This document shows positions 24,288 to 32,208 of a stretch of DNA of 64,000 nt, in pieces. Made by a program: the position numbers and the translations under genes. This DNA comes from Sphingobacteriaceae bacterium (GTDB lineage Bacteria; Bacteroidota; Bacteroidia; B-17B0; Aurantibacillaceae), in NCBI GenBank assembly GCA_002319075.1, contig NVQB01000001.1:3224001-3288000 (forward strand), given 5' to 3'. Below the pieces are notes generated by a model that was not told the DNA's origin, ran no database searches, and saw nothing but the letters and a program-made list of their open reading frames with translations. Within the stretch, counting starts at the first letter, position 1. The number at the start of each line of letters is the position of its first letter.

Positions 24288-24781
24288 TGATACGTTTGTG
24301 TACATTTTTTATAGCCTTATATTTTGGCTATAAGCAGGTTAATCCTGGTCTTCTGGTGCAAAGCACTTCTTTTGCAAACACGCACTATATTCCGTACCGT
24401 TACACCTGTGATGGAGAGAATGTGAGTCCTGAATTACGTGTTACACAGATTCCAAAAAACACAAAGACACTGGCTTTAATTTTAATAGATAGTAGCGCAG
24501 CCTTTGGTGAGTTTGACCATTGGGTAGTATGGAATCTTCCGCCAACCGCTAAGATTGCCGAGAAGAGCACTGCAGGTGTTACAGGCCGCAATAGTCGCAG
24601 AGAGAATAAATACATGGGACCCTGTCCTCCCAACGGAATCCATGAGTACCGCTTTCGCCTGTATGCTTTAGATACAGAATTAGAATTGCCCGATAGTACC
24701 GGAAAAGAAAATTTAGTGAAAGCCATGCAAGGGCATGTTTTGGCAAGTGGAGAATTGGTGGGAAAATTTCAAAGGCAGTGA
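24287..24781 (+). CDS. PEBP/YbhB-YbcL family protein
   Basis: A 164-residue phosphatidylethanolamine-binding-fold protein. Motifs: YTCDGENVSPEL, LALILIDSS, DHWVVWNLPP and GPCPPNGIHEYRFRLYALD, the ligand-pocket sequence of bacterial YbhB/YbcL proteins. A hydrophobic N-terminus (about 3-15) may be a signal or anchor. The start ATG overlaps the preceding stop (TAATG). Ligand and role are not known for most bacterial members. Confidence 0.92.
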   Translation: MIRLCTFFIALYFGYKQVNPGLLVQSTSFANTHYIPYRYTCDGENVSPELRVTQIPKNTKTLALILIDSSAAFGEFDHWVVWNLPPTAKIAEKSTAGVTGRNSRRENKYMGPCPPNGIHEYRFRLYALDTELELPDSTGKENLVKAMQGHVLASGELVGKFQRQ

Positions 24782-24794
24782 TCTCAAAATTTAT

Positions 24795-24809
24795 TGGCAT
24801 CGTGTTTGC
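24795..24809 (+). promoter_or_regulatory. sigma-54 promoter of the 24837 lipoprotein gene
   Basis: TGGCATCgtgtTTGC fits GG-N10-GC exactly, with a full TTGC -12 box. Predicted transcript start about 24821; the ATG at 24837 lies 42 bases from the start of the -24 block. A TGGAGAAT motif lies 40 bases upstream, inside the PEBP gene. Confidence 0.65.
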
Positions 24810-24836
24810 CCTCTCTGAGGTAAGAGACAATAAATT

Positions 24837-25034
24837 ATGAAGAAGATCAGTTTAATCATTACAGCAATTGCACTAACACTCTGTGTAGCCTGCAATGTGA
24901 AGGGCGCCAGGGCAGAGGAAGATGCATACAATCCTTACGATACAAGCGAGCTTGAAAACGTTAACTCGGTATCGGATACTTTATATTCGATAGATACCGT
25001 CATTAAAAATTTCAAGTTGCAGGAGCTAAAATAA
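24837..25034 (+). CDS. small lipoprotein, unknown function
   Basis: A 65-residue protein with a type II signal peptide (MKKISLIITAIALTLCVAC, lipidated Cys19). It is followed by a short acidic, Tyr/Asp/Ser-rich part, with RAEEDAYNPYDTSELENV then DTLYSIDTVI. No known domain. It has its own sigma-54-like promoter and a strong terminator, so it is a single-gene unit. Small lipoproteins of this type often report on or respond to envelope stress, but nothing in the sequence shows a function. Confidence 0.75.
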   Translation: MKKISLIITAIALTLCVACNVKGARAEEDAYNPYDTSELENVNSVSDTLYSIDTVIKNFKLQELK

Positions 25035-25057
25035 TAGCAATAAAAAATCCTTTCATT

Positions 25058-25089
25058 AAAAAGCCTGACAAACACTTGTCAGGCTTTTT
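25058..25089. terminator. terminator between the small lipoprotein and the disordered-protein gene
   Basis: AAAAAGCCTGACA (25058-25070) pairs perfectly with TGTCAGGCTTTTT (25077-25089) around a 6-base loop. A- and T-runs on both sides allow it to work in both directions; the flanking genes converge. Confidence 0.88.
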
Positions 25090-25098
25090 TGATGTATG

Positions 25099-25974
25099 TT
25101 ATTCGTAATAAGCCCGATTTCTTCCAGTGTAGGAAGAGCGATCGTCGTTACTTTGGTTTTCACTGTAACGTCCATGCGCCGTTGCATCGTAACCATGCCA
25201 TTCGCCTGAACGATTTCTGCCGTTATATTCTCCATAAGACTGTTGGTCTCTGTTATTATTTTGAGAACGGCCGTGGTAGCTTTCATTGTCTGAACGCGAA
25301 GCAGAAGAGTGTTTTCCATCATAGCTGTTTCGCGAGCGTTCGTTGTTCCAGTTTCTGCCAGCATCCTGAGAGCGGGAATCAGAGTGTTGAGATTGATATC
25401 CGCGGGTATTTTCACGTGGAGAATTCCATGTGTTTCTGCCGGATGTTCGTTGCGAAGCGTCTTCGTACGATGATCTTCCGCCTCTTTGTTCTGGTGCAGA
25501 ACTTCTTCCCTGGTATTGGGAAGTGCTCGTGTCTCTGTAACGGCGGCCATCATTGTCGTTTATAGTACGCGATTCGTAATGACTGTCGTAATCACTGTTC
25601 CAATTGTAATTTGAAGGTCGTGGATCGCTGTACTCATCATTGTAACGGCCGCGATCGCTAAATTCGCTAGTGTAATCCGGATTGTAGGACCGGTTGTAGT
25701 CGTGACTGTTATAACCGCTGCGGTAATTTCCCTGGTCGTATTGATTTCTGTAGTTTCCGTTGTCATATTCATTCGTGAATTCATATCCCCGATTTTGATT
25801 TTGAGCATAATCAGATTCAGAAGTGTAACGATCAGTAGTAGTGCTATAACTATTCGGATTGCGATCGGGGTTACTGTCGTGATCGCGCGAATAATTCGAT
25901 TGGCCTTGGTAGCCGCTGTTGGAATTCCCATTATGAGATGGAGAATGGTGCCTTGATTGATTTCTGTTTTTCAT
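25099..25974 (-). CDS. intrinsically disordered Tyr/Arg/Asn/Ser/Gly-rich protein
   Basis: A 291-residue protein of very low complexity, starting MKNRNQSRHHSPSHNGNSNS. Almost every stretch is built from S, N, R, Y, D, G and Q, with spaced aromatic (Y) and Arg residues and almost no Leu, Ile or Val. There is no signal peptide, membrane segment or known domain. The minus frame stays open throughout, while the other frames give only Thr/Ile-rich shadow products. The composition is like eukaryotic prion-like or condensate-forming proteins. It converges on the small lipoprotein gene and is divergent from a membrane protein at 26141. Confidence 0.75.
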   Translation of the reverse strand: MKNRNQSRHHSPSHNGNSNSGYQGQSNYSRDHDSNPDRNPNSYSTTTDRYTSESDYAQNQNRGYEFTNEYDNGNYRNQYDQGNYRSGYNSHDYNRSYNPDYTSEFSDRGRYNDEYSDPRPSNYNWNSDYDSHYESRTINDNDGRRYRDTSTSQYQGRSSAPEQRGGRSSYEDASQRTSGRNTWNSPRENTRGYQSQHSDSRSQDAGRNWNNERSRNSYDGKHSSASRSDNESYHGRSQNNNRDQQSYGEYNGRNRSGEWHGYDATAHGRYSENQSNDDRSSYTGRNRAYYE

Positions 25975-26113
25975 AAGTTATGAGTTTTATCGATTTCCTT
26001 ACAGTGTCCGGCTTTCCTTGTCCAGACTGCAATTGCGAAATTAATTTGCAAACCCTGTTCCCTATAGGAACGGGCGCAAAAAGACTGTTTTCTGGCGAGA
26101 TTGTTGGACGTAC

Positions 26114-26128
26114 TGGCATTTTATTTGC
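26114..26128 (+). promoter_or_regulatory. sigma-54 promoter-like site at the 26141 gene
   Basis: TGGCATTttatTTGC matches the GG-N10-GC rule with a complete -12 box. Predicted transcript start about 26140, one base before the ATG, so the transcript would be nearly leaderless. A GTTCC/GGAAC inverted repeat (26057-26071) lies 43 bases upstream. Confidence 0.6.
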
Positions 26129-26140
26129 ACACTCTCTAGC

Positions 26141-26527
26141 ATGATGCAGCTAATTGATCAACTGATATGGTTATTTTTGATTGCGCTACCTGTGGCAGTA
26201 ATTGCCTGGACCGTTACGCATGAAGAAATATTTCGCGAGCCCCACGAATGGTGCGTGGAAAAAAGCAAAAAAAGCAAGTATATGGTTCAGCGCAAATTTT
26301 TTTATGTGTGGACCTGTGAATACTGTTTCAGTTTTTACGTAACGGCTCTGATACTGTTTATTACCCGTTTTAAACTTTTATTCGACGACTGGCGGGGGTA
26401 CTTAATTTCTGGTTTCGCTTTAATTTGGCTGGCCAATGTTTACATGAGTCTTTTCTTTTTACTTCGAACAGGAATAAAAAAAGAGGGCGTCGAAATTAAA
26501 ATAGAAGAAAAAGAATTGGAAAAGTGA
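26141..26527 (+). CDS. small membrane protein with a CxxC pair, unknown function
   Basis: A 128-residue protein with three predicted membrane segments (about 5-24, 60-78 and 85-108). The loop between the first two carries Cys38 and TCEYCF (CxxC, about 59-62). The C-terminus is Lys/Glu-rich and should be cytoplasmic. It recalls DUF1360-type membrane proteins, but I am not sure of the family. The start is one of two adjacent ATGs. It is a single-gene unit between the disordered protein and a receiver-kinase set. Confidence 0.75.
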   Translation: MMQLIDQLIWLFLIALPVAVIAWTVTHEEIFREPHEWCVEKSKKSKYMVQRKFFYVWTCEYCFSFYVTALILFITRFKLLFDDWRGYLISGFALIWLANVYMSLFFLLRTGIKKEGVEIKIEEKELEK

Positions 26528-26652
26528 TCAGACCCTTGCTCTTTATTGGCGATATCTGCAGCCGATGAGCAAATTATTCCCCAGAAAAAAATTCTCCAAA
26601 TAGCGTGCCAGTATTAATTTAGTTTTCTATACTTTTTATTCGCCATATCTTA

Positions 26653-26660
26653 TATCTTTG
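26653..26660 (+). promoter_or_regulatory. TAnnTTTG -7 box of the receiver-kinase operon
   Basis: TATCTTTG matches the Bacteroidota -7 consensus exactly, 19 bases before the ATG at 26680. The -33 region is only a T-run, so this would be a housekeeping promoter of moderate strength. Confidence 0.5.
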
Positions 26661-26679
26661 AAATAATTAATATTTTCTT

Positions 26680-27069
26680 ATGCTGGTTTTTTTGGTGGAT
26701 GACGATTATGAGGATCATGAAATTTTTGAAATGGCTTTTAGTAAGGCTGTCACCTCACATCAACTTGTTACTGCAGAAAACGGGATAGAGGCGATAGAAA
26801 AGTTTAAGCAGGACAAAAGTTTTAAGCCCGATATTATTTTTTTAGATGTGAACATGCCTCGCATGACCGGTAAAGAATGTGTTCATGAATTGAGAAAATT
26901 ACCTGAACTGAAGAACATACCAATGATTTTATATTCTACCCACGATAGTCAGAAAGAAGTTATTGAAGCGCAACGCGCAGGAGCTACAGATTTTATGACT
27001 AAACCAGCAAGCATATCCGAGTATACACAAGCCCTCCAGGAGATTGTAAAGAAGCATGTGAAGTCATAG
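26680..27069 (+). CDS. stand-alone response-regulator receiver
   Basis: A 129-residue single receiver of the Rcp1-like type: acidic cluster VDDDYEDHE, phospho-acceptor Asp56 in IIFLDVNMPRMTG, Ser in LYSTHDS and Lys in FMTKPAS. It starts a three-gene set with a PAS kinase and a second receiver, all on the plus strand with gaps of 4-15 bases. Such kinase-flanking single receivers normally accept phosphate from the adjacent kinase, which here is broken by a stop codon. Confidence 0.92.
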   Translation: MLVFLVDDDYEDHEIFEMAFSKAVTSHQLVTAENGIEAIEKFKQDKSFKPDIIFLDVNMPRMTGKECVHELRKLPELKNIPMILYSTHDSQKEVIEAQRAGATDFMTKPASISEYTQALQEIVKKHVKS

Positions 27070-27073
27070 TTAC

Positions 27074-29062
27074 ATGATGGACACAAAAAATAGTTTCATA
27101 GGTAATGAACAGAGAGGCGAAGAAAAATACAATTATCTTTTCGCAAATCTCCCTGTGGCCATGTGTACATGCGATACAGAAGGGTATATTACCGGCTACA
27201 ACGTAGCTGCTGCAACACTTTGGGGAGCTGTGCCCGCCGTGGGACAAGACAAATGGTGTGGATCTGCGAAGATGCTGATGTCGGATGGTTACACGGAAAT
27301 ACCCCGTGAAAAATCTCCCATGGCCCGGTTTTTAAACAAAGAAAAACAAACCGACAAAGAAATAATTATTGAAAAACCAGGAGGCGAAAGATCTTATGTG
27401 CAAACGCATTTAGTGCCAACCTATGATTTACAAGGTAAATTATCAGGAGCCATAAATATGCTGACTAATGTAACGGAACAACGCTTAGCTCAAAAAGCCA
27501 TTGATGAAAATCAGTTGTTATTCAGAACTATTTCAAACTCGGCACCTGTTGGATTATGGATGACAAATGCCCAGGCAAAATGTTCGTACGTAAATCAAAC
27601 CTGGGTAAATTGGACAGGGATAAGTCTTGAACAGGCTTTGTCTGAAGGATGGTTTAAAAGAGTGTTAGACGACGATAAGTCTGATATGCTAAACCAATTT
27701 CACACTGCTTTTGAAAAGAGAGAATATTTTAGCGGTGAGTTTCGTTTGAATCGCGCAGATGGCGAGTTGCGGTGGTGTCTTACCGAAGGCTATCCTTTTA
27801 AAAACATAGAAGGCGAGTTTAAGGGTTACACCGGGTCGGTTACTGATATTACCGACAGAAAAATTGCACAGAATGAATTAGAAAAAATTATTGCAGAGCG
27901 CACCAAAAGCTTGATTGATAAAAATGAAGAATTAAAAAAAAGTGAAGAGAAATACCACCGTATGACGGAGGAAGTTCAGGACTATGCTATTATTTTATTA
28001 GATAAAGAGGGTACGATATTGAATTGGAATAATGGAGCGAGAAAAATTAAGGGCTACCATGAAAGTGAGATTGTAGGGAAAAATTTCAGGATTTTTTATT
28101 TACAGGAAGATTTGGATAGTTGCCTTCCTGAGAAGCTTATTTCGTCGGCTGTAGAATCGGGCCGTGCTGTGCATGAAGGTTGGCGTAAACGTAACGACGG
28201 CACTAAGTTCTGGGGAAGCATTGTTATTACAGCGCTTCATGATGAAAAAGAAAATATTATTGGATTTTCAAAAGTAACGCGTGATCTTACAGAACGTAAA
28301 AAATCTGAAGATACAATGCGTCAGTATATGACTGAGCTTGAAAAGCAAAACATAGAACTTGAACAATTTGCTTATGTTTCTTCTCACGATTTACAGGAGC
28401 CGCTAAGGAAGATCAGAACTTTTTCAAACCTTTTGGAGGGTGAAGTAGAAAATGTAAATCACAGAAACTATCTTCAGAAAATAAATTCCTCTGCCGCGCG
28501 TATGTCGGAGTTGATAAAAGATCTACTAAGTTATTCGCAACTTAACAAGGAAGAGAAAAAATTTGTTCCCGTTAATATGAACCAGATTCTTGAAAATGTG
28601 AAAACGGATCTGGAGTTAGTTATTGCTCAAAAAAATGCAATTATTGTAAATGATGAATTTCCAATGGTTGAAGGCCTGAAATTGTAATTCAACCAGCTTT
28701 TTCTTAACCTGCTCAGCAATTCTTTAAAATTTAATACCGGACAGCCCAGAATTAGCATTACTGTTCAAGCGGCAACTTTGCACGAAATTACCGCTTCAGA
28801 CCTGGATTCAAATTTGTCGTATGTAAAAATCAGGTTCTCCGATAATGGTATTGGTTTTGAACCTGAATTTTCAGAACAGATCTTTACCATTTTTCAACGT
28901 CTGAATACCAGGCAAAAATTCAGCGGAACAGGTATTGGTCTGGCTATGTGTAAGAAGATTGTTGACAACCATCATGGCTCGATTAAAGCAGAGGTAAATA
29001 GTGAACAGGGCGCCACATTTGTTGTTTATTTACCTTTAAAACAAGAAATATCCCAAAAATAA
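27074..29062 (+). pseudogene. PAS3 histidine kinase interrupted by one in-frame stop codon
   Basis: Three PAS domains (about 20-135, 148-262, 293-408), then HisKA with His438 in SSHDLQEPLRK. At codon 538 (28685-28687) there is a TAA in ...EGLKL-stop-FNQLFLNLLSNSLKF. The same frame then runs on without interruption through the N-box, DNGIGFE and GTGIGLAM to 29062. Related kinases have Gln or a similar residue at this point, so CAA to TAA (one C-to-T change) explains the break. As written, the first product (537 residues) has the phospho-His domain but no ATP-binding domain, and the rest has no proper start. It may be a recent pseudogene, a sequencing error or, less likely, a read-through site. 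Confidence 0.85.
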
Positions 29063-29077
29063 AATTAATTTCATCGC

Positions 29078-29503
29078 GTGGAAGAGCTAAAAAATAATTC
29101 TCATATTATCATTGCAGACGATGATCTGGATGATCAGTACATCATTAAAGAAGTTATTGAAAAAATGAATGTAAAGCATGAATTTATCTCGGTTTACAAC
29201 GGGCTTGAACTCATTCATCTTTTAAAAGGCACAGGAAAAACCGGCGAAAAAATTATTCCCGGCTTAATTATCATGGATTTGAATATGCCTTTGTTGGATG
29301 GCCTGGGCGCGTTAACTCAGATTAAAGCTAACGAAGACCTTAATCATATTCCTATTTATATTCTTTCTACCAGTCGTTTTGACTACGACAGACAAAGAGC
29401 TCTCGAATTGGGAGCAAATGATTTTTTTAGTAAGCCCTATAAATTCGAAGAACTAAAAGAAATCATTAAAGAAATCTATACAAAAACTTTTACGGAATCT
29501 TAA
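29078..29503 (+). CDS. stand-alone response-regulator receiver with GTG start
   Basis: A 141-residue Rcp1-like receiver: IIIADDDLDDQY acidic pocket, Asp67 in LIIMDLNMPLLDG, Ser in LSTSRFD and Lys in FFSKPYK. The start is GTG at 29078; the next ATG would delete the first strand and the acidic residues. It lies 15 bases behind the interrupted kinase and is probably co-transcribed with it. It converges on a small exported protein, with only 6 bases between the stop codons. Confidence 0.9.
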   Translation: MEELKNNSHIIIADDDLDDQYIIKEVIEKMNVKHEFISVYNGLELIHLLKGTGKTGEKIIPGLIIMDLNMPLLDGLGALTQIKANEDLNHIPIYILSTSRFDYDRQRALELGANDFFSKPYKFEELKEIIKEIYTKTFTES

Positions 29504-29509
29504 TCCGCA

Positions 29510-29839
29510 CTAATTTTTCTTTTTCCTATTTTCAGTTGAACTGCTCTGTGTAGAAGGAGTAATTACAGGCTGCGGTTGACTTGGATAAGTTGTGTACGAA
29601 CCATTTGTTCCGGGATTTTGTAAAGCAGGTTTTCCGGGTTCTACAGAGTATGAGCCACTGGCGCCCGGAACTGTGGAGTTGGAAGGATTAGCCATATTGT
29701 CAGCAGGAGTAGAAAAAGTTTGTGGTGCCGGCGGCGTTGTGTTTGCTCCGGTGTTTGGAACATTTGAAGATGCGGGAGTTGTTTGTGCCGTTAGGGCGGT
29801 TGTTGCTGCGAACGCACACAAGAAAAAAAGTTTTTTCAT
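29510..29839 (-). CDS. exported Pro/Ser/Thr/Asn-rich protein
   Basis: A 109-residue protein with a signal peptide (MKKLFFLCAFAATTALTAQ). The rest is a disordered Thr/Pro/Ser/Asn-rich sequence (TTPASSNVPNTGANTTPP, TYPSQPQPVITPSTQ) ending in a basic ENRKKKN. No domain. It could be a periplasmic linker-type or surface protein; the low-complexity content prevents a family call. About 247 bases upstream of it, towards 30087, are non-coding apart from the promoter of the next gene. Confidence 0.7.
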   Translation of the reverse strand: MKKLFFLCAFAATTALTAQTTPASSNVPNTGANTTPPAPQTFSTPADNMANPSNSTVPGASGSYSVEPGKPALQNPGTNGSYTTYPSQPQPVITPSTQSSSTENRKKKN

Positions 29840-30063
29840 AAGAGAGAGAATTAATATCTATAAACGAAAAAGAAGCGCAAAATTCCGGGTTGAAAAAAGT
29901 ATTACTATTTATGTAATCCCGGTCAATAACGCTTCAATTCCGTCGCTTTACTCTATCAAATTACATACCTGTAAGATAAGGCAATGCTTATTCAGGCAGG
30001 AATAAATATCCTTGATTCTCCGCGCTATGTAGAATAAAATCCTTTTCAACCCCTTGTTATAGT

Positions 30064-30078
30064 TGGCATTAGTATTTC
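30064..30078 (+). promoter_or_regulatory. sigma-54-like promoter of the 30087/30111 gene
   Basis: TGGCATTagtaTTTC has a perfect -24 block and TTTC in the -12 position. The predicted transcript start, about 30090, lies after the first ATG (30087) and favours the ATG at 30111. Confidence 0.45.
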
Positions 30079-30086
30079 AATAGCAA

Positions 30087-30347
30087 ATGAAAAAAGAAAT
30101 GGTTTTCAGTATGACCCAATATAATTCTCTTCAGCTTTACCAGAAAGCTGTGGTGCTTGGTGATGAAGCCGTTTTTTTAATGACCTTAGAGAAAAATGAC
30201 ATTATTTATGCCTTGTATTCTTTTTGTGGATTTTATATTGAGGTGCTCTTAGACCAGGAAGATAAAAGGTTGATCGATATCATTGCCTTTAGACAATTAA
30301 AAACAATGGATAAATACCTGGACAATATCACCCTTGTAGGTTTTTAA
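30087..30347 (+). CDS. small conserved-looking hypothetical protein
   Basis: 86 residues from ATG 30087, or 78 from ATG 30111 (MTQYNSLQLYQKAVVLGDEA). It is a mixed alpha/beta protein without signal peptide: VFLMTLEKNDIIYALYSFCG, EVLLDQEDKRL, AFRQLKTMDKYLDNITL. I recognise no domain beyond its Bacteroidota style. The predicted sigma-54-like promoter suggests the shorter form. It converges on the PPC-domain gene, with 4 bases between the stop codons. Confidence 0.7.
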   Translation: MKKEMVFSMTQYNSLQLYQKAVVLGDEAVFLMTLEKNDIIYALYSFCGFYIEVLLDQEDKRLIDIIAFRQLKTMDKYLDNITLVGF

Positions 30348-30351
30348 CTGC

Positions 30352-30849
30352 TTATTCCAGATCAAGAACGTCTGCTCCAAGAACTTCGTCTTTCCTTCGC
30401 TCTAAACGTTTTTGGTAAACGCAGATCATTATCTCTAAGGAACCCGTACTCACTTCTGCAGACATTAAATGTCCTGCACGTGCCCTGAAATTTTTGTCTC
30501 CTCCTACACCGTGAGCGTGAATGGAAGGTTGACCGTTTTGCCAGGCAATACTTCCATCCAGGGAAGCGAGTTCCATATTTTTAAACATCTGTTTTTTATA
30601 TGCCTTTTTCTTGGCATTAAAAAAACCAAACTCAATATTGGCAAAGCCCAGACCTGTAAAACTTGCTGAGGGAATATTTTCCTGCGTTGCGAGAGTTTTT
30701 AATTCTTTAAAGAGGGAATCGCCTTGTTTTAAAACCATGAGGTAACCACCCGTTACTCTAATGTACTTTGGTGCGGAGGGTGTTTGCGCAGAGAAATTTG
30801 GGCTTGAAAATATAAGCACAATATAGAAAATGTGAAAGATTAGGCGCAT
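30352..30849 (-). CDS. exported PPC/DUF296-domain protein
   Basis: A 165-residue protein with a signal peptide (about 1-21, ending SPNFSAQ). A PPC (PCC/DUF296) domain follows: VLKQGDSLFKELKTLA, ASFTGLGFANIEFGFF and the metal-site histidines His111, His113 and His127 in HAHGVGG and AGHLMSAEV. PPC domains occur in AT-hook plant proteins and in bacterial cytoplasmic trimers that bind zinc; an exported form is unusual. A 34-residue hydrophobic ORF ends 4 bases upstream and may share its transcript. Confidence 0.85.
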   Translation of the reverse strand: MRLIFHIFYIVLIFSSPNFSAQTPSAPKYIRVTGGYLMVLKQGDSLFKELKTLATQENIPSASFTGLGFANIEFGFFNAKKKAYKKQMFKNMELASLDGSIAWQNGQPSIHAHGVGGDKNFRARAGHLMSAEVSTGSLEIMICVYQKRLERRKDEVLGADVLDLE

Positions 30850-30853
30850 GAGT

Positions 30854-30958
30854 TTAGTCGTTTGAATCCGTAAATTTTTCGTGAATGCTGTTTCCCAGTA
30901 GCCTGAAGCAAACCAGGATAAGAATGGAAGTAGCGGTTAAAATTTTTAAGAATTTCAC
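30854..30958 (-). CDS. possible 34-residue membrane peptide (GTG start)
   Basis: From GTG 30958 the frame encodes 34 residues with one hydrophobic helix (FLKILTATSILILVCFRLLG) and a short polar end. It stops 4 bases before the start of the PPC-domain gene, a spacing typical of an operon. No family and no ATG start, so it remains a candidate. Confidence 0.3.
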   Translation of the reverse strand: MKFLKILTATSILILVCFRLLGNSIHEKFTDSND

Positions 30959-31025
30959 TTTAGTGGTTTAACTTGTGTTTACGTTATTACTTGAACTTTA
31001 ATAGAACCCCTATCAACTAAACAAC

Positions 31026-31044
31026 AAAAACCACCCTAAGGTGG
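31026..31044 (-). terminator. terminator of the coiled-coil lipoprotein gene
   Basis: CCACC (31031-31035) pairs with GGTGG (31040-31044) around 4 bases. On the minus strand it is followed by five T (complement of 31026-31030). It lies 31 bases after the stop codon. Confidence 0.65.
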
Positions 31045-31074
31045 CTTTTATTGTTTATGGTTGTTAGCTTATGT

Positions 31075-31929
31075 TTAGTTAGCAATAACCAGGTATTTTG
31101 AAGCGCTCCAGAATTTATCAGGATTAGTGATAGTAATAGAGTTGTACATTTTATCTGTTTTGTCAACAGTGTAAGAATCGCTTGGGTGAGTAGTTACCAT
31201 TTTCATACTCTTGCTGTTAACAGGAATAGACATAGTTTGAGTGTAGTCAATTTTAGTAAACATACTGTTATCTAAGTTGTCACTTAATTTTGCTGTTTTA
31301 CCAATTCCTAACAGACCACCTTTTTTGTCAATCAGATTTGCTTTTTCAAGATCTTTTGAATGACCTACGATGTAATAAGCAGTATGTAATTCATTTGTTC
31401 TATCGCTGATTGTTTGTTGGTTAGCTGCATTCTGCATGTTTAAAGTATCCACTGTAGTTTGCAATTGTGCAACTTGAGCGTTTAAAGCATTTAAACGATC
31501 GTTTAATTCTGCTAATTCAATATATTTTTGATTTAATTGATTCGTTAAGGTTTCAACGGTTTTTTGAAGTTGTGAATTTTTCTTATCAGAACGGCTTAAA
31601 CGACGATTTAAGTCTTTTAGTTTTTTATTGTTGGCATCCATCAATTCATTGATCGCTTTGATCTCTTCATTGATACGTGCTTTTTGATCTGCTTTTAAAT
31701 CCGATTTGTTGGAGTTCATCGTAATGATGTTTTGTCTGCGGCTTACAGAATCAAGATTACGCTCAACTTCATTGAAAGAAGACATGAAATCATTTACTGA
31801 AGTTTCGCGTTCATCAATAACTGCCATTAATGAATCTCTTTGGCGAATAACTCCTTCATCTTGTTTTGGGTCTTTACACGCTGTCATCATCATCAGGGTA
31901 GACGCGGCAATAAAAATGTAATTTTTCAT
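31075..31929 (-). CDS. coiled-coil lipoprotein, Cbp1-type adhesin-like family
   Basis: A 284-residue lipoprotein (signal ending MMMTAC, Cys18). A long coiled coil spans about 25-175, rich in Asn, Leu, Lys and Gln, with LNRRLSRSDKKNSQLQKTVE. A globular C-terminal part follows: HTAYYIVGHSKDLEKANLI, GGLLGIGKTAKL and KFWSASKYLVI. From memory this layout and ending match Bacteroidota lipoproteins annotated as Cbp1-type collagen-binding adhesins; adhesion itself is unproven here and a general envelope role is equally possible. A TGGCATG block lies 85 bases upstream at 32014. Confidence 0.8.
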   Translation of the reverse strand: MKNYIFIAASTLMMMTACKDPKQDEGVIRQRDSLMAVIDERETSVNDFMSSFNEVERNLDSVSRRQNIITMNSNKSDLKADQKARINEEIKAINELMDANNKKLKDLNRRLSRSDKKNSQLQKTVETLTNQLNQKYIELAELNDRLNALNAQVAQLQTTVDTLNMQNAANQQTISDRTNELHTAYYIVGHSKDLEKANLIDKKGGLLGIGKTAKLSDNLDNSMFTKIDYTQTMSIPVNSKSMKMVTTHPSDSYTVDKTDKMYNSITITNPDKFWSASKYLVIAN

Positions 31930-32166
31930 AGTTGGATTGTTTTGATTTTTTTTGATTTATTTTTTTCCTGATTTCGATTTTTAGGAATACTCTCTTTATA
32001 AAAATCTCATGCCAAAATTTAACATATTGGGAACTACTTGATTTTATTGGGTAAACGGGTATCTTAAAAATTTATTGGGAAAGGGATTCCACACTATGAA
32101 ACGGGGAATTGTTGCGAATCCCCAACCCCATTTTTCTATATCTAATAAAATCAGCGAGATAAAATG

Positions 32167-32181
32167 TGGCACGAATTTTTC
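32167..32181 (+). promoter_or_regulatory. sigma-54-like promoter of the cyanophycin synthetase gene
   Basis: TGGCACGaattTTTC; the -24 block is perfect and the -12 is TTTC. Predicted transcript start about 32193, 16 bases before the ATG. CGGGGAAT (32102-32109) and ATCCCCA (32118-32124) form an inverted pair 43-65 bases upstream and could bind an activator. Confidence 0.5.
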
Positions 32182-32208
32182 TCTCTATACGCGCACTAAA
32201 GCAATCTT

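Noticed and set aside
25056-25931. Long Thr/Ile/Met- and Arg-rich frames overlapping the disordered protein
   Set aside because: They are frame-shifted shadows of its repetitive codons (for example ACN and ATN runs) and have no signals of their own.
26036-26062. GGGAACAgggtTTGC as a sigma-54 promoter for the disordered-protein gene
   Set aside because: GG-N10-GC is kept but the -24 block is poor and the leader would be about 60 bases; it may be chance.
28685-28687. TAA in the kinase considered as recoding or programmed read-through
   Set aside because: TAA is the strongest stop, no stem-loop or special context is visible, and a single base change explains it better.
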